A stretch of 64,000 nucleotides of DNA from Labilibaculum filiforme (GTDB lineage: Bacteria; Bacteroidota; Bacteroidia; Bacteroidales; Marinifilaceae). Of the stretch, positions 44,598-54,153 are shown in pieces. The stretch is taken from positions 372,001-436,000 of the forward strand of contig NZ_MVDD01000001.1 in NCBI RefSeq assembly GCF_002843315.1. Reading direction: 5' to 3'. Position 1 is the first letter of the stretch. Every line of letters starts with the position of its first letter. The notes beneath the pieces were generated by a model. It was not told where the DNA came from, did not search any database, and worked only from the letters and a program-made list of their open reading frames with translations. The position numbers were made by a program, and so were the translations under genes.

Positions 44598-47078
44598 ATG
44601 GTTAAAATGCAGGAAGAAACAAAAAATCACATTTGTGTACACTGTGGCGACGACTGTGGTTCACATCCCGTAATTTGGGATGATAAACCATTTTGTTGCA
44701 ACGGTTGCTCTACTGTATACCAAATTCTGCACGAAAATGAACTTTGTACCTACTACGATTTTGAATCCAATCCTGGAATTAAGATCGACGCCGGAAAATA
44801 CAAGGAAAAATTTGCTTTTTTAGACGATCAAGAAATTGCAGACCAACTGTATGATTTTGCCGAAGGAAATATCCGAAAAGTAAGTTTTTATATTCCAAGC
44901 ATCCATTGTAGTTCGTGTATTTGGCTGTTGGAACATCTCAATATTTTAAATAAAGGAGTTATTAAATCGATGGTTAACTTCGTAAAAAAGGAAGTAGCTA
45001 TCACCTTTAATTCCGACGAAATATCCATTAAAGAATTGGCGGAACTACTTTCCTCTATTCACTATGTACCCGAAATTACACTCGATAAACTTCAGGAAAA
45101 GCAAAATGTAGAAGTAAATAAATCGCTTCTTTATAAAATTGGCATTGCTGGATTTTGTTTTGGGAACATCATGCTACTAAGCTTACCCGAATACGTACCC
45201 GGACATGAATATCTGGAAACCCATTTTAAGGAATTCTTTGGCATGATGAATTTCCTTCTTGTGCTACCGGTTTTCTTTTACAGCGGAAGTGATTATCTGT
45301 TATCTGCCGCCAAGGCAATAAAACACAAATTTATTAATATCGATGTTCCTATTTCGATGGGAATACTCATGCTTTTTATTCAAAGCAGTATTGAAATATT
45401 TACAGGTAGCGGTTCTGGCTACATGGATTCCCTTACGGGATTAATCTTTTTTCTTTTAGTAGGAAAATGGTATCAAAACAGAACGTACCAAGCGCTCTCG
45501 TTCGAACGAGATTATCGATCCTATTTCCCGGTTGCTGTAAGCAAACTAGAAAATGGAGTGGAAATCAGCACGCCGATTGAAAAACTGCAAAAAGGAGATA
45601 TTCTATTAATTCGTAATCAGGAATTGATTCCTGCCGATGGGATTTTAATGAAAGGCGAGGCTCAAATTGATTACAGTTTCGTTACCGGAGAATCGAAACC
45701 TGTTTTTAAAGAATCTGGTGATTCCTTATTTGCTGGAGGAAAACAAATGGGAAGCGCTATCGAAATCACCATCGAAAAAGATGTGGTTCAAAGTCGTTTA
45801 ACCCAATTATGGAATCAATTTGAAGGTGGAGAGGCTTCCGGCACCAAACTAAACTCTTTAATCGACCAGATTAGTAAATATTTTACCATTGTGATTATTG
45901 CCATTGGCATGTTTGCAGGAATTTATTGGCTATTGAATGATTCAAGCAAAGCTGTTTTTGCTTTTACATCGGTTTTAATTGTTGCTTGTCCGTGTGCCTT
46001 AGCTCTTTCGGCTCCTTTCGCTTTAGGAAACACCATGCGCTTAATGGGAAGAATGGGTATTTACTTAAAAAGTGCAGCCGTAGTCGAAAAACTAAACTAC
46101 ATCACTACCATTGTTTTTGATAAAACAGGAACAATAACCCAAGCCGACGAGGTGAAGGTGAATTTTCATGGAGATACATTAAAGGAGGAAGATAAAGTTG
46201 CTGTAAAATCGTTAACCAGGCATTCCACCCATGTTTTGAGCTCTAGTTTGTATGAATTTTACAAAAATATACCTCCCGAAACTGTGGTTGACTATGCAGA
46301 ACTGCCCTCAATGGGAATTTCGGGGACTATAAACGGACGCCAAATTAAATTAGGTTCGGCAAAATTTATCCGAGAAGGAAAAACAGAAAGCAGCTCCTTA
46401 AGCACTGAAGTTTACCTTTCGGTAGATGGTAAGGTAAAAGGATATTTTTCCTTAAGTAATCAATACCGAACTGGTTTGTCTGAATTAATAGATGACTTGG
46501 CTCCAAAATTCGATTTGCACATTCTTTCGGGAGATAATGATTCTGAAATGGAAAATCTAAAACAAATATTCCCTGCCAAATCAACCATTCGATTCAACCA
46601 ATCGCCAAACGATAAGTTAGAATACATCAGCAATTTAAAAAAGGAAAACAAACGTGTTTTAATGATTGGAGATGGCTTAAACGATGCTGGAGCTTTAAAA
46701 GCTAGTGATGTTGGAATTTCAATTGCAGATGATATTTACCATTTTTCGCCCGCATGCGATGCCATTTTGGAGGCTTCCAAATTTCAACAATTGCAACATT
46801 TTCTAAAAGTATCCAAACGAAGTGTTTTAATAGTAAAACTAAGTTTCATCCTCTCTTTTCTGTACAATATATTTGGATTGTATTTCGCCGTGCAAGGAAT
46901 TTTATCGCCTATTGTTGCGGCCTTACTAATGCCAATCAGTTCCATTTCGGTGGTGGCATTTGCTACGTTTACAACCAACTACATTGCTCAATCGAAAGAG
47001 ATTAATAATAAACCCGAATCGAATATTGAAGCAAGCAAAACAACTGCTTCCTTAAAAAAAACGGTTCAACTAAATTAA
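44598..47078 (+). CDS. ccoI: Copper-translocating P-type ATPase CcoI/FixI
   Basis: An 826-aa P1B ATPase that moves copper for assembly of the cbb3 CuB centre. The N-terminal Cys-rich module has CVHCGDDC and CCNGC (residues 13-38); the HMA-like domain has CSSC near 104-107. The motor has VTGES, the membrane CPC motif in VACPCALALS, DKTGT and GDGLND. It is the first gene of the cbb3 cluster; ccoS begins 6 bp after its stop. The Cys-rich N-terminus distinguishes it from plain CopA. Confidence 0.94.
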   Translation: MVKMQEETKNHICVHCGDDCGSHPVIWDDKPFCCNGCSTVYQILHENELCTYYDFESNPGIKIDAGKYKEKFAFLDDQEIADQLYDFAEGNIRKVSFYIPSIHCSSCIWLLEHLNILNKGVIKSMVNFVKKEVAITFNSDEISIKELAELLSSIHYVPEITLDKLQEKQNVEVNKSLLYKIGIAGFCFGNIMLLSLPEYVPGHEYLETHFKEFFGMMNFLLVLPVFFYSGSDYLLSAAKAIKHKFINIDVPISMGILMLFIQSSIEIFTGSGSGYMDSLTGLIFFLLVGKWYQNRTYQALSFERDYRSYFPVAVSKLENGVEISTPIEKLQKGDILLIRNQELIPADGILMKGEAQIDYSFVTGESKPVFKESGDSLFAGGKQMGSAIEITIEKDVVQSRLTQLWNQFEGGEASGTKLNSLIDQISKYFTIVIIAIGMFAGIYWLLNDSSKAVFAFTSVLIVACPCALALSAPFALGNTMRLMGRMGIYLKSAAVVEKLNYITTIVFDKTGTITQADEVKVNFHGDTLKEEDKVAVKSLTRHSTHVLSSSLYEFYKNIPPETVVDYAELPSMGISGTINGRQIKLGSAKFIREGKTESSSLSTEVYLSVDGKVKGYFSLSNQYRTGLSELIDDLAPKFDLHILSGDNDSEMENLKQIFPAKSTIRFNQSPNDKLEYISNLKKENKRVLMIGDGLNDAGALKASDVGISIADDIYHFSPACDAILEASKFQQLQHFLKVSKRSVLIVKLSFILSFLYNIFGLYFAVQGILSPIVAALLMPISSISVVAFATFTTNYIAQSKEINNKPESNIEASKTTASLKKTVQLN

Positions 47079-47084
47079 AAGTAA

Positions 47085-47297
47085 ATGAGTGTATTGTTCG
47101 TTTTAATTGGTGTGAGCATGCTTGTAGCCGGAGGATTTCTTATCGCATTCCTTTGGGCCGTGAGAAAAGGACAATATGATGATTCGTATTCTCCCTCGGT
47201 TCGAATATTGTTCGACGATCAGGAAAAAGAATCACAGAAAGAAGAAAAAAAAGAACAAATAGAAAAGGAAACAACTAAGAAAAACCATAAATCTTAA
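47085..47297 (+). CDS. ccoS: cbb3 oxidase assembly protein CcoS
   Basis: A 70-aa protein with one N-terminal membrane helix (about 3-26) and a short acidic tail, with the family stretch FLWAVRKGQYDD. CcoS is needed for cofactor insertion into cbb3 oxidase. It lies between ccoI and ccoN as in most Bacteroidota clusters, with gaps of 6 and 4 bp. Confidence 0.92.
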   Translation: MSVLFVLIGVSMLVAGGFLIAFLWAVRKGQYDDSYSPSVRILFDDQEKESQKEEKKEQIEKETTKKNHKS

Positions 47298-47301
47298 TTT
47301 A

Positions 47302-49431
47302 ATGGAAACACAACATTTTTCGTACGATAACAAAATCGTGAAATTTTTCGCCTACGCAACCATTCTTTGGGGAGTAGTGGGAATGTTGGTAGGGCTTTTG
47401 GCTGCGCTGCAATTGGCATTCCCAATTTTTAATTTCGACCTGGCTTATACTTCTTTTGGTAGAATTCGCCCAGTTCATACCAATGCCGTAATTTTTGCTT
47501 TTGTTGGTAATGGTATTTTTACTGCAGTTTATTATTCCCTGCAACGCTTGCTTAAAGCCAGAATGTTTAACGACAGACTTAGTTGGATTCATTTTTGGGG
47601 TTGGCAAGCCATAATTGTATCGGCTGCAGTTACTTTTGTTTTAGGATTCACTACCAGTAAAGAGTATGCTGAACTGGAATGGCCTATAGATATTGCCCTT
47701 ACCATTATTTGGGTTGTGTTTGGATGGAATATGTTTGGAACCATTTTAAGAAGAAGAGCCGATCACCTTTATGTTGCCATATGGTTTTATATCGCGACTT
47801 TTGTAACGGTTGCCGTTCTTCATATTGGTAATTCCATTGCTTTACCCTATAGCTGGATTCAATCTTATCCTGTTTATGCTGGTGTTCAAGATGCCTTGGT
47901 GCAGTGGTGGTATGGTCATAATGCGGTCGCTTTCTTCCTAACTACACCCTACTTAGGATTGATGTACTACTTTTTGCCAAAAGCAGCTAATCGTCCGGTA
48001 TATTCCTACCGACTATCTATAATTCACTTTTGGGCTTTGATTTTCCTTTACATTTGGGCCGGACCTCATCACCTGCTTTATACGGCTTTACCTGATTGGG
48101 CACAATCTTTAGGAGTTGCTTTCTCCATTATGCTTTTAGCTCCGTCGTGGGGAGGAATGTTTAATGGATTATTAACCCTTCGCGGTGCTTGGGATAAAGT
48201 TCGCGACAGCGCAACTCTTAAATTTATGGTGGTTGCTGTTACCTGTTACGGAATGTCAACTTTCGAAGGACCAATGATGTCGCTTAAATGGGTAAACTCA
48301 TTAACTCACTATACCGACTGGACCATTGCTCACGTTCACATTGGAGCCTTAGGTTGGAATGGATTCCTTACTTTTGGAATGTTATACTATTTATTCCCAA
48401 AAATGTGGAATACCAAACTATATTCCGAAAAATTAGCCAATACTCACTTCTGGTTTGGTACTTTAGGAATGATCTTTTATGCCTTGCCACTATATTGGGG
48501 AGCCATTGTTCAAACCCTTATGTGGAAAGAATTTACTCCAGATGGATTATTAGCTTATCCTAACTTCTTGGAAACGGTAACTCAAATACTACCAATGTAT
48601 CATGCTAGAGTTTTAGGAGGCCTTCTTTATTTCTCTGGACTGATCTTAATGGTTTATAACCTATTAAAAACTGCATCTGCTGGTAAATGCGTTGATAATG
48701 AGGAAGCTTCGGCTCCGGCAATTGTTACCGATGCAAAACGTGGTAAGAGTGAAGGTTTACACCGTTGGTTAGAGAGAAAACCTGTTCAATTTATGGTTTT
48801 AGCTACTGTTGCCATCTTAATTGGTGGAGCATTCGAAATTATTCCTACTTATTTAATTAAGTCGAATATACCTACTATCGAAAGTGTGAAACCATATACT
48901 CCACTTGAATTGCAAGGAAGAGATATCTATATCCGCGAAGGATGTAATACCTGTCACACGCAAATGGTGCGTCCATTCCGATCGGAAACCGAACGCTATG
49001 GAGAGTATTCAAAAGCTGGCGAATCGGTTTACGATCATCCGCACGTATGGGGATCGAAACGAACTGGACCCGATTTGGCTCGCGAAGGTGTGCCTGGTGG
49101 AAAAATGTACAAAACAAATGTTTGGCATTTCAATCACATGTTGGATCCTCAAAAAATGAATGCTCAATCTATTATGCCAGCATATCCTTGGCTGATAAAA
49201 GATGTATTGGACATTTCATCTACTCCGGCTAAAATTAGAGCTATGACTACTTTAGGTGTTCCATATCCAGAGGGTTACGATTTAATTGCCAACGAAGATT
49301 TACAGAAACAAGCAGAAGAAATTGCTGCTGATCTTAAAAATTCAGGCGTTGAAGTAGCAAGTGATAAAGAAATACTAGCCGTTATAGCTTACCTGCAACG
49401 TTTAGGTAGAGATATTTCAGTAGAAAACTAG
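47302..49431 (+). CDS. ccoNO: Fused cbb3 cytochrome oxidase subunits I and II (CcoN-CcoO)
   Basis: A 709-aa protein. Residues 1 to about 470 are the 12-helix catalytic CcoN, with heme and CuB histidines in VHTNAVIF, YGHNAVAFFL, GPHHLLYT and VHIGALGWNG. After a helix at about 490-515, residues 530-709 are CcoO with a single heme site, C548-N-T-C551-H552, and the TQMVRPFRSETERYGEYSKAGE block. The fusion is the common Bacteroidota form. It receives electrons through CcoP and reduces O2 with high affinity. Confidence 0.96.
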   Translation: METQHFSYDNKIVKFFAYATILWGVVGMLVGLLAALQLAFPIFNFDLAYTSFGRIRPVHTNAVIFAFVGNGIFTAVYYSLQRLLKARMFNDRLSWIHFWGWQAIIVSAAVTFVLGFTTSKEYAELEWPIDIALTIIWVVFGWNMFGTILRRRADHLYVAIWFYIATFVTVAVLHIGNSIALPYSWIQSYPVYAGVQDALVQWWYGHNAVAFFLTTPYLGLMYYFLPKAANRPVYSYRLSIIHFWALIFLYIWAGPHHLLYTALPDWAQSLGVAFSIMLLAPSWGGMFNGLLTLRGAWDKVRDSATLKFMVVAVTCYGMSTFEGPMMSLKWVNSLTHYTDWTIAHVHIGALGWNGFLTFGMLYYLFPKMWNTKLYSEKLANTHFWFGTLGMIFYALPLYWGAIVQTLMWKEFTPDGLLAYPNFLETVTQILPMYHARVLGGLLYFSGLILMVYNLLKTASAGKCVDNEEASAPAIVTDAKRGKSEGLHRWLERKPVQFMVLATVAILIGGAFEIIPTYLIKSNIPTIESVKPYTPLELQGRDIYIREGCNTCHTQMVRPFRSETERYGEYSKAGESVYDHPHVWGSKRTGPDLAREGVPGGKMYKTNVWHFNHMLDPQKMNAQSIMPAYPWLIKDVLDISSTPAKIRAMTTLGVPYPEGYDLIANEDLQKQAEEIAADLKNSGVEVASDKEILAVIAYLQRLGRDISVEN

Positions 49432-49493
49432 ATAGGAGATGGGAGAAAACCTACTTTCAAAGTAATTTCACCTCCTATCTCATCTAAAATTAG

Positions 49494-49574
49494 AATCATA
49501 TGAAACGTCCATGTCAAAGCAATTTTAACACACAGGGAAATGATTATCCCAACATGGTAAGTTCCATATGGCAA
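49494..49574 (+). repeat. Hairpin repeat copy 1 between ccoNO and ccoQ
   Basis: An ~81-bp unit that starts CATATGAAACGTCCATG and ends in an imperfect inverted copy, CATGGTAAGTTCCATATG. A smaller stem GGGA/TCCC lies in the middle. It is closely repeated 97 bp downstream. Confidence 0.8.
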
Positions 49575-49590
49575 CTAAAAATCAAATAAT

Positions 49591-49670
49591 AATCATATGA
49601 AACGTCCATGTATAAAGCTTTCTACACACAGGGAGATGATTATCCCAGCATGGTAAGTTCCATATGGCAA
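49591..49670 (+). repeat. Hairpin repeat copy 2 between ccoNO and ccoQ
   Basis: An ~80-bp unit with the same ends as copy 1 and a similar core. It is followed by a second copy of AAAATTAGAATCATATGAAA (beginning at 49677), which includes the ccoQ ATG. That string also begins copy 1 near 49486. Confidence 0.8.
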
Positions 49671-49690
49671 AAACTTAAAATTAGAATCAT

Positions 49691-49891
49691 ATGAAAATAG
49701 TTAGTCATTACCTACAGGGCATTGCAGATGTTGGCTTTTTTCCAAGCATCTCCCTACTGATTTTCTTCCTGTTTTTTGCAGGAATGCTTTGGTGGACTTT
49801 CAAAAAAAGTAACAAAGATTACTTTACAGAAATGGAAAGTTATGCTCTTGACGAGGATAGAGCGCTACCATCGTCTAAAGCAAAAGAATAA
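49691..49891 (+). CDS. ccoQ: cbb3 oxidase subunit CcoQ-like
   Basis: A 66-aa protein with one membrane helix (about 18-37, ISLLIFFLFFAGMLWWTF) and a polar tail. Size, topology and position between ccoNO and ccoP identify it as CcoQ, which stabilises the CcoP interaction. Its start codon lies within the string shared with the upstream hairpin repeats. Confidence 0.85.
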   Translation: MKIVSHYLQGIADVGFFPSISLLIFFLFFAGMLWWTFKKSNKDYFTEMESYALDEDRALPSSKAKE

Positions 49892-49914
49892 ACAGGCCCC
49901 AAATTCAAGATAAA

Positions 49915-50481
49915 ATGGAAAAAAAAGATAAATTCTTAGAAGAACATGAGCATCTAATCAGCGATCACGATTACGATGGAATTAGAGAATTAAATAACCC
50001 GATGCCAACTTGGTGGCGCTATTTATTTTATATCACAATAATTTTTGCGGCTGTTTACATGTTCCGTTATCATGTTTTTGGCGACGATTTACAAATTGCC
50101 GAATACAATAAAGAAATGGCTCTTGCCGAAGCAAACAAACCAAAAACTGCTTTTGATGAAAATGCTCTTGTGCTGATGACCGCAAAGGCCGATTTAGACA
50201 AAGGGAAAGAACTTTACGATAAAAATTGCATTGCTTGCCACGGAACTTTAGGAGAAGGAAACGCAATTGGTCCGAATCTTACCGATAAGTACTGGTTGAA
50301 CGGTGGTAGTCTTAAAGAAGTATACCACATTATTAAAGTAGGAAAACCAATGAAAGGCATGTTAGCATGGCAAAATCAATTATCGCCAGAACAAATGCTG
50401 CAGGTTTCCAGCTATACCATGAGTCTTGTGGGAACAAATCCGCCAAACGCAAAAGAAGCTCAAGGTGAATTGGTGGAATAA
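49915..50481 (+). CDS. ccoP: cbb3 oxidase subunit III (CcoP), single heme
   Basis: A 188-aa protein. The N-terminal part has the HDYDGIRELNNPMPTWW motif of FixP and one membrane helix (about 36-52). A single cytochrome c domain follows, with C105-I-A-C108-H109 and Met in GMLAW. Proteobacterial CcoP normally carries two hemes in about 300 aa, so this is a short, one-heme form. It passes electrons to CcoO. Confidence 0.92.
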   Translation: MEKKDKFLEEHEHLISDHDYDGIRELNNPMPTWWRYLFYITIIFAAVYMFRYHVFGDDLQIAEYNKEMALAEANKPKTAFDENALVLMTAKADLDKGKELYDKNCIACHGTLGEGNAIGPNLTDKYWLNGGSLKEVYHIIKVGKPMKGMLAWQNQLSPEQMLQVSSYTMSLVGTNPPNAKEAQGELVE

Positions 50482-50560
50482 TAGTAAAGTTTCAAGCTAC
50501 TATAACAAGCTTCAAATAATTTAGTTTGAAGTTGGAGACTAATCCATAAATAAAATAACA

Positions 50561-51958
50561 ATGGCTCCCAAAAATCCTTATACAGGCTATCGTGATCAGC
50601 TTGCAACTTTGAATGAAACTGGAAAACGCAGATGGGTTTACGCACAAAAACCGAAAGGAAAATTATACAATTATAGGAATATTGTTAGTTATACCTTACT
50701 ATTCTTATTGTTTGCAATTCCTTTTGTGAAAATAAATGGAGAGCCTTTTATTCTGCTGAATATTCTGGAACGAAAATTCATTTTATTTGGCGTTCAATTC
50801 TGGCCTCAGGATTTTCATCTTTTTCTCTATTCCATGATCACTCTTTTTGTGTTTGTGGTACTATTTACGGTTAGTTACGGACGTATTTGGTGCGGTTGGG
50901 CTTGTCCGCAAACTATATTTTTAGAATTTATTTTTCGGAAAATTGAATATTTAATTGAAGGAAATCCAAGCCAACAACGAAAACTGGATTCTCAGGCGAT
51001 GAATTTCACTAAATTCTGGAAAAAGAGCTTGAAACTAATCCTTTTTTACGCGATTTGTTTTTCCATAACGAACGCTTTCTTATCCTACATTATTGGCATT
51101 GACCAATTATTGGAGATTATGAAGGCTCCCATTTCGGAACACAGTGTTGGTTTTACAATTGCCGTGTTATTTTCAAGTGTCATGTTCTTTGTATTTACTA
51201 AATTACGAGAACAGGTTTGCACCATGATTTGTCCTTACGGAAGATTGCAAGGGGTACTTTTAGATTCTAATTCGATTGTAGTTGCTTACGACTATAAACG
51301 AGGAGAAGAAAGAGCACCCTTGGAAGCTGGTGAAGATCGACTTGCCGATGGTAAAGGAGATTGCATAGACTGTTATCAATGTGTTGATGTTTGTCCGACA
51401 GGAATTGATGTTCGTGATGGTACTCAGTTGGAGTGCATCAATTGTACTGCATGTATCGATGAATGTAATTCGGTAATGGAATGGATCGGGAAACCAAAGG
51501 GATTAATTCGTTTCGATTCGGAAAAAAATATCGCCGAAGGCAAAAAACAAAAATGGCCAACGCGAAAAATTGCCTACACAGTAGTTCTTTGCGTTCTATT
51601 AGGAATTGTGGCAGTACTTTTTAGCTCGAGAAGCGATTTAGAAGCCATTATATTACGTACTCCCGGCCTACTATATCAACCACAAGAGGGTGGAATTAGT
51701 AATATGTACAGTTTTAAACTTGTAAACAAAACTGCTAATGAGCTTCCTATTCATTTTAAAATTATGAATCACGAAGGTGATATTAAAGTGATTGGCGACG
51801 AATTAAAAGCAAAAGCAAGTTCGATAAAAGAAGGCGTATTTTTTGCAATTTTACCTCAAAAAGAAATCACAAGCGATAATATTCCAATAACCATTGGCGT
51901 ATATGCCGATGATCGATTGATAGAAGAAGTAAAACTAACTTTTGTAGGACCAAACTAA
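50561..51958 (+). CDS. ccoG: cbb3 oxidase accessory ferredoxin-like protein CcoG (FixG/RdxA)
   Basis: A 465-aa membrane protein with about five helices, a Cys pair in WCGWACPQT, and two [4Fe-4S] motifs (CIDCYQCVDVCP and CINCTACIDEC). A C-terminal Ig-like FixG domain (about 355-460) follows the last helix. CcoG is implicated in reducing Cu(II) during cbb3 assembly. It is followed by ccoH after 35 bp. Confidence 0.94.
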   Translation: MAPKNPYTGYRDQLATLNETGKRRWVYAQKPKGKLYNYRNIVSYTLLFLLFAIPFVKINGEPFILLNILERKFILFGVQFWPQDFHLFLYSMITLFVFVVLFTVSYGRIWCGWACPQTIFLEFIFRKIEYLIEGNPSQQRKLDSQAMNFTKFWKKSLKLILFYAICFSITNAFLSYIIGIDQLLEIMKAPISEHSVGFTIAVLFSSVMFFVFTKLREQVCTMICPYGRLQGVLLDSNSIVVAYDYKRGEERAPLEAGEDRLADGKGDCIDCYQCVDVCPTGIDVRDGTQLECINCTACIDECNSVMEWIGKPKGLIRFDSEKNIAEGKKQKWPTRKIAYTVVLCVLLGIVAVLFSSRSDLEAIILRTPGLLYQPQEGGISNMYSFKLVNKTANELPIHFKIMNHEGDIKVIGDELKAKASSIKEGVFFAILPQKEITSDNIPITIGVYADDRLIEEVKLTFVGPN

Positions 51959-51993
51959 AGTAAAAGTCACAAGCATAAAGTAAAAAAATAAAG

Positions 51994-52440
51994 ATGAAAA
52001 AGATGAGCTGGGGGACAAAATTAGCAATTGGAGCATCGATATATGTTATCGGAATCCTAATTTTTGTTGGATTTAGCACCACACAAAAAATCAATTTAGT
52101 ATCGAAAGATTACTACCCAAAAGAGGTAGAATATCAGCAACAAATTAATAAGCTTAAGAATGCAAAAGAATTGAAGGAGAACATTCAAATTATTCAAGAG
52201 AATGGAAAACTTCAAATTCAATTTCCTGCTAATATGCACAATCAGGTGAAAGGTGAAATTATTTTTTATCGTCCGGCGGATTATGAATCCGATATTAAAA
52301 CAGACATTGAAATTGACGAAAACGGTTTGCAGGAACTAGATACCAAACAACTTTTAAAAGGAATGTACACCATTAAAATAGATTGGGAACACAATGGTAT
52401 CGGATACTATAAAGAAGAAAGTGTTTATTTAAATAAATAA
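51994..52440 (+). CDS. ccoH: cbb3 oxidase assembly protein CcoH/FixH
   Basis: A 148-aa protein with one N-terminal membrane helix (about 8-28) and a beta-rich periplasmic domain containing the family's YYPKEVEYQQQINK motif. It is needed for stable cbb3 assembly. The order ccoG-ccoH is the usual one. Confidence 0.88.
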   Translation: MKKMSWGTKLAIGASIYVIGILIFVGFSTTQKINLVSKDYYPKEVEYQQQINKLKNAKELKENIQIIQENGKLQIQFPANMHNQVKGEIIFYRPADYESDIKTDIEIDENGLQELDTKQLLKGMYTIKIDWEHNGIGYYKEESVYLNK

Positions 52441-52509
52441 AATAGCTCTGCTCCTATCCCCTTCTCCTAAAGCAGAGGAAAAAGAAAGAGGCATAAAAAT
52501 ACAAAATCA

Positions 52510-53241
52510 ATGGTATATCTATCAGCATTAGTATTAGGACTTATGGGCAGTTTTCACTGTGTGGGAATGTGTGGCCCAATTGCGTTGGCAATTCCCTTAA
52601 AAACAAGTTCGTGGTTGGCAAGAATTACGGGCGGACTAATCTACAATATTGGTAGAGCACTTACCTATGCCATGATGGGAGCCATATTTGGCTTACTTGG
52701 TCGTGGCTTGGTGATGAGTGGCTTTCAGCAATGGGTTTCGGTTATTATGGGTGCTATCATGATTTTATCCGTAATCACTCCCTCTATTTACAAGAATCGT
52801 TTCAACGCTGAAAAAGGCATCTTCTCTTTTGTAGGCAAAGTAAAACTCTCTCTCGGAAAATTATTTACTCAACGTAGCTATAGCTCCCTGTTTTTAATCG
52901 GACTGTTAAACGGATTGCTTCCCTGTGGCTTAGTTTATGTTGCAATTGCAGCTGCTATTGCTACCGGATCGGCTCCCGGAGGTGCACTTTTCATGTTCAT
53001 TTTTGGCTTAGGAACTCTTCCTATGATGTTGGCCATTTCGCTTATTGGTAACTTAATCACTTTAGAATTAAGAAAGAAAATTACCCGTTTAATTCCTTAT
53101 GCCATTGTATTTATTGGTATTCTGTTCGTGCTTCGTGGCTTGAGCCTAGGAATCCCCTTCCTTAGTCCGCCCGAAAAAGCAATGCACGTGCCAACCGAAC
53201 AGGTAGATGTGACGAAACCTAAACCAGATTGCTGTCATTAA
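52510..53241 (+). CDS. SafE/UreH-2 family membrane protein (cco-associated)
   Basis: A 243-aa protein with about six membrane helices. The opening LMGSFHCVGMCGPIALAIP carries Cys and His residues typical of the UreH-2/DsbD-like group, repeated in the second half as LNGLLPCGLVYVAIAAA. The C-terminus ends in Cys-His (DCCH). In cbb3 clusters of this phylum it closes the operon; transport or delivery of copper or reductant is inferred. Confidence 0.85.
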   Translation: MVYLSALVLGLMGSFHCVGMCGPIALAIPLKTSSWLARITGGLIYNIGRALTYAMMGAIFGLLGRGLVMSGFQQWVSVIMGAIMILSVITPSIYKNRFNAEKGIFSFVGKVKLSLGKLFTQRSYSSLFLIGLLNGLLPCGLVYVAIAAAIATGSAPGGALFMFIFGLGTLPMMLAISLIGNLITLELRKKITRLIPYAIVFIGILFVLRGLSLGIPFLSPPEKAMHVPTEQVDVTKPKPDCCH

Positions 53242-53382
53242 AACCCACCGGAATTCAAAAAGTAGTGCTCTAATTTAGCTAAATACAAACACCTTGTCAG
53301 ACAAATTATTTTTATTGTTTCCAATCAGGATATCTTGTAACTTAAAGCAAGTCAAAGTTTAAACTTAAGATATTCGAACACT

Positions 53383-53646
53383 ATGAAAAAAATCCTGAAC
53401 AATTTGTTGACATTTTTCAACACTGGAGATGATGATAGCTTTTACTATGTGAGAATTGAACGTAACGACAAGTGTTACTGCAATAGCGGTAAAAAATACA
53501 AAGCATGTCATTACCCCGACCATCAGAAAAAGAGTAAACTTGCTGTTAAAAAAATTAGCGAAACAACCGGAGAGGAAAGTATAAAAATTATCAGTGTAAA
53601 ACGACTTCGCAAAGAGTATTATCGAGTAAAATCGGATGTGCACTAA
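53383..53646 (+). CDS. Small SEC-C motif protein
   Basis: An 87-aa protein with the zinc-binding SEC-C pattern C31-x-C33-x8-C42-H43 (CYCNSGKKYKACH). The motif also occurs at the end of SecA and in many small proteins of unknown role. The tail is rich in Lys and Arg. It is separate from the cco operon by 141 bp and ends at a hairpin. Confidence 0.8.
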   Translation: MKKILNNLLTFFNTGDDDSFYYVRIERNDKCYCNSGKKYKACHYPDHQKKSKLAVKKISETTGEESIKIISVKRLRKEYYRVKSDVH

Positions 53647-53664
53647 GGCATTAGATGTAAAGAA

Positions 53665-53717
53665 GCTTTTGGCTCCTATCGGTTTTCTCGGAATACCAAA
53701 TTATCAGAGCCAAAAGC
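53665..53717. terminator. Hairpin between the SEC-C gene and a convergent cytochrome c gene
   Basis: An 11-bp stem (53665-53675 with 53707-53717) with a long 31-nt loop between converging genes, followed by T-rich sequence on the + side. Confidence 0.5.
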
Positions 53718-53721
53718 CTAT

Positions 53722-54153
53722 TTATCTTTTTACAGCCTCTACCTGCTCCAAAGAAACCTGACCGTAATCGTTGCCCCAGGAATTTAGGATATAATTAAAG
53801 ACCACTACGAGTTCCTTATCGGTTAAACCCGAAGCTGGCATTAAACTATTGTATTTAACCCCATTCACTTTAATGGGTTTATTACTCCCGAATTTTACCA
53901 TTTTTAAGGACTCTTCAATATTTTTCTGCAGGTAATCGGAATTGGCCAATGGAGGATAAAATTTTTCGATTCCTCCGCCTGTTGTCATATGGCAATTCAT
54001 ACATTTAGATCGGTACAATTGAGCTCCTTTCTCCATATCACTCACCGATATTTCGGTACTCACTGGCTCTTTCTTTACCGTTTTCTTTTCAGATCCTCCG
54101 CAAGAGAGCATAAAAAAGGAAATTATTAGAAATATTACGTTCAGTCTACTCAT
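53722..54153 (-). CDS. Lipoprotein monoheme cytochrome c
   Basis: A 143-aa protein with a lipobox ending at C18 (MLSC), a Lys-rich linker and a class I cytochrome c domain with C51-M-N-C54-H55 and a Met ligand in SLMPASG. It is held to a membrane by lipid and could carry electrons between complex III and an oxidase. It is a single gene on the - strand between the cbb3 and caa3 groups. Confidence 0.88.
   Translation of the reverse strand: MSRLNVIFLIISFFMLSCGGSEKKTVKKEPVSTEISVSDMEKGAQLYRSKCMNCHMTTGGGIEKFYPPLANSDYLQKNIEESLKMVKFGSNKPIKVNGVKYNSLMPASGLTDKELVVVFNYILNSWGNDYGQVSLEQVEAVKR

Noticed and set aside
49501-49588. Short peptide ORF starting MKRPC in hairpin repeat 1
   Set aside because: The second copy keeps the ATG but changes frame and stops early, so peptide coding is not conserved between copies; the shared feature is the hairpin DNA.
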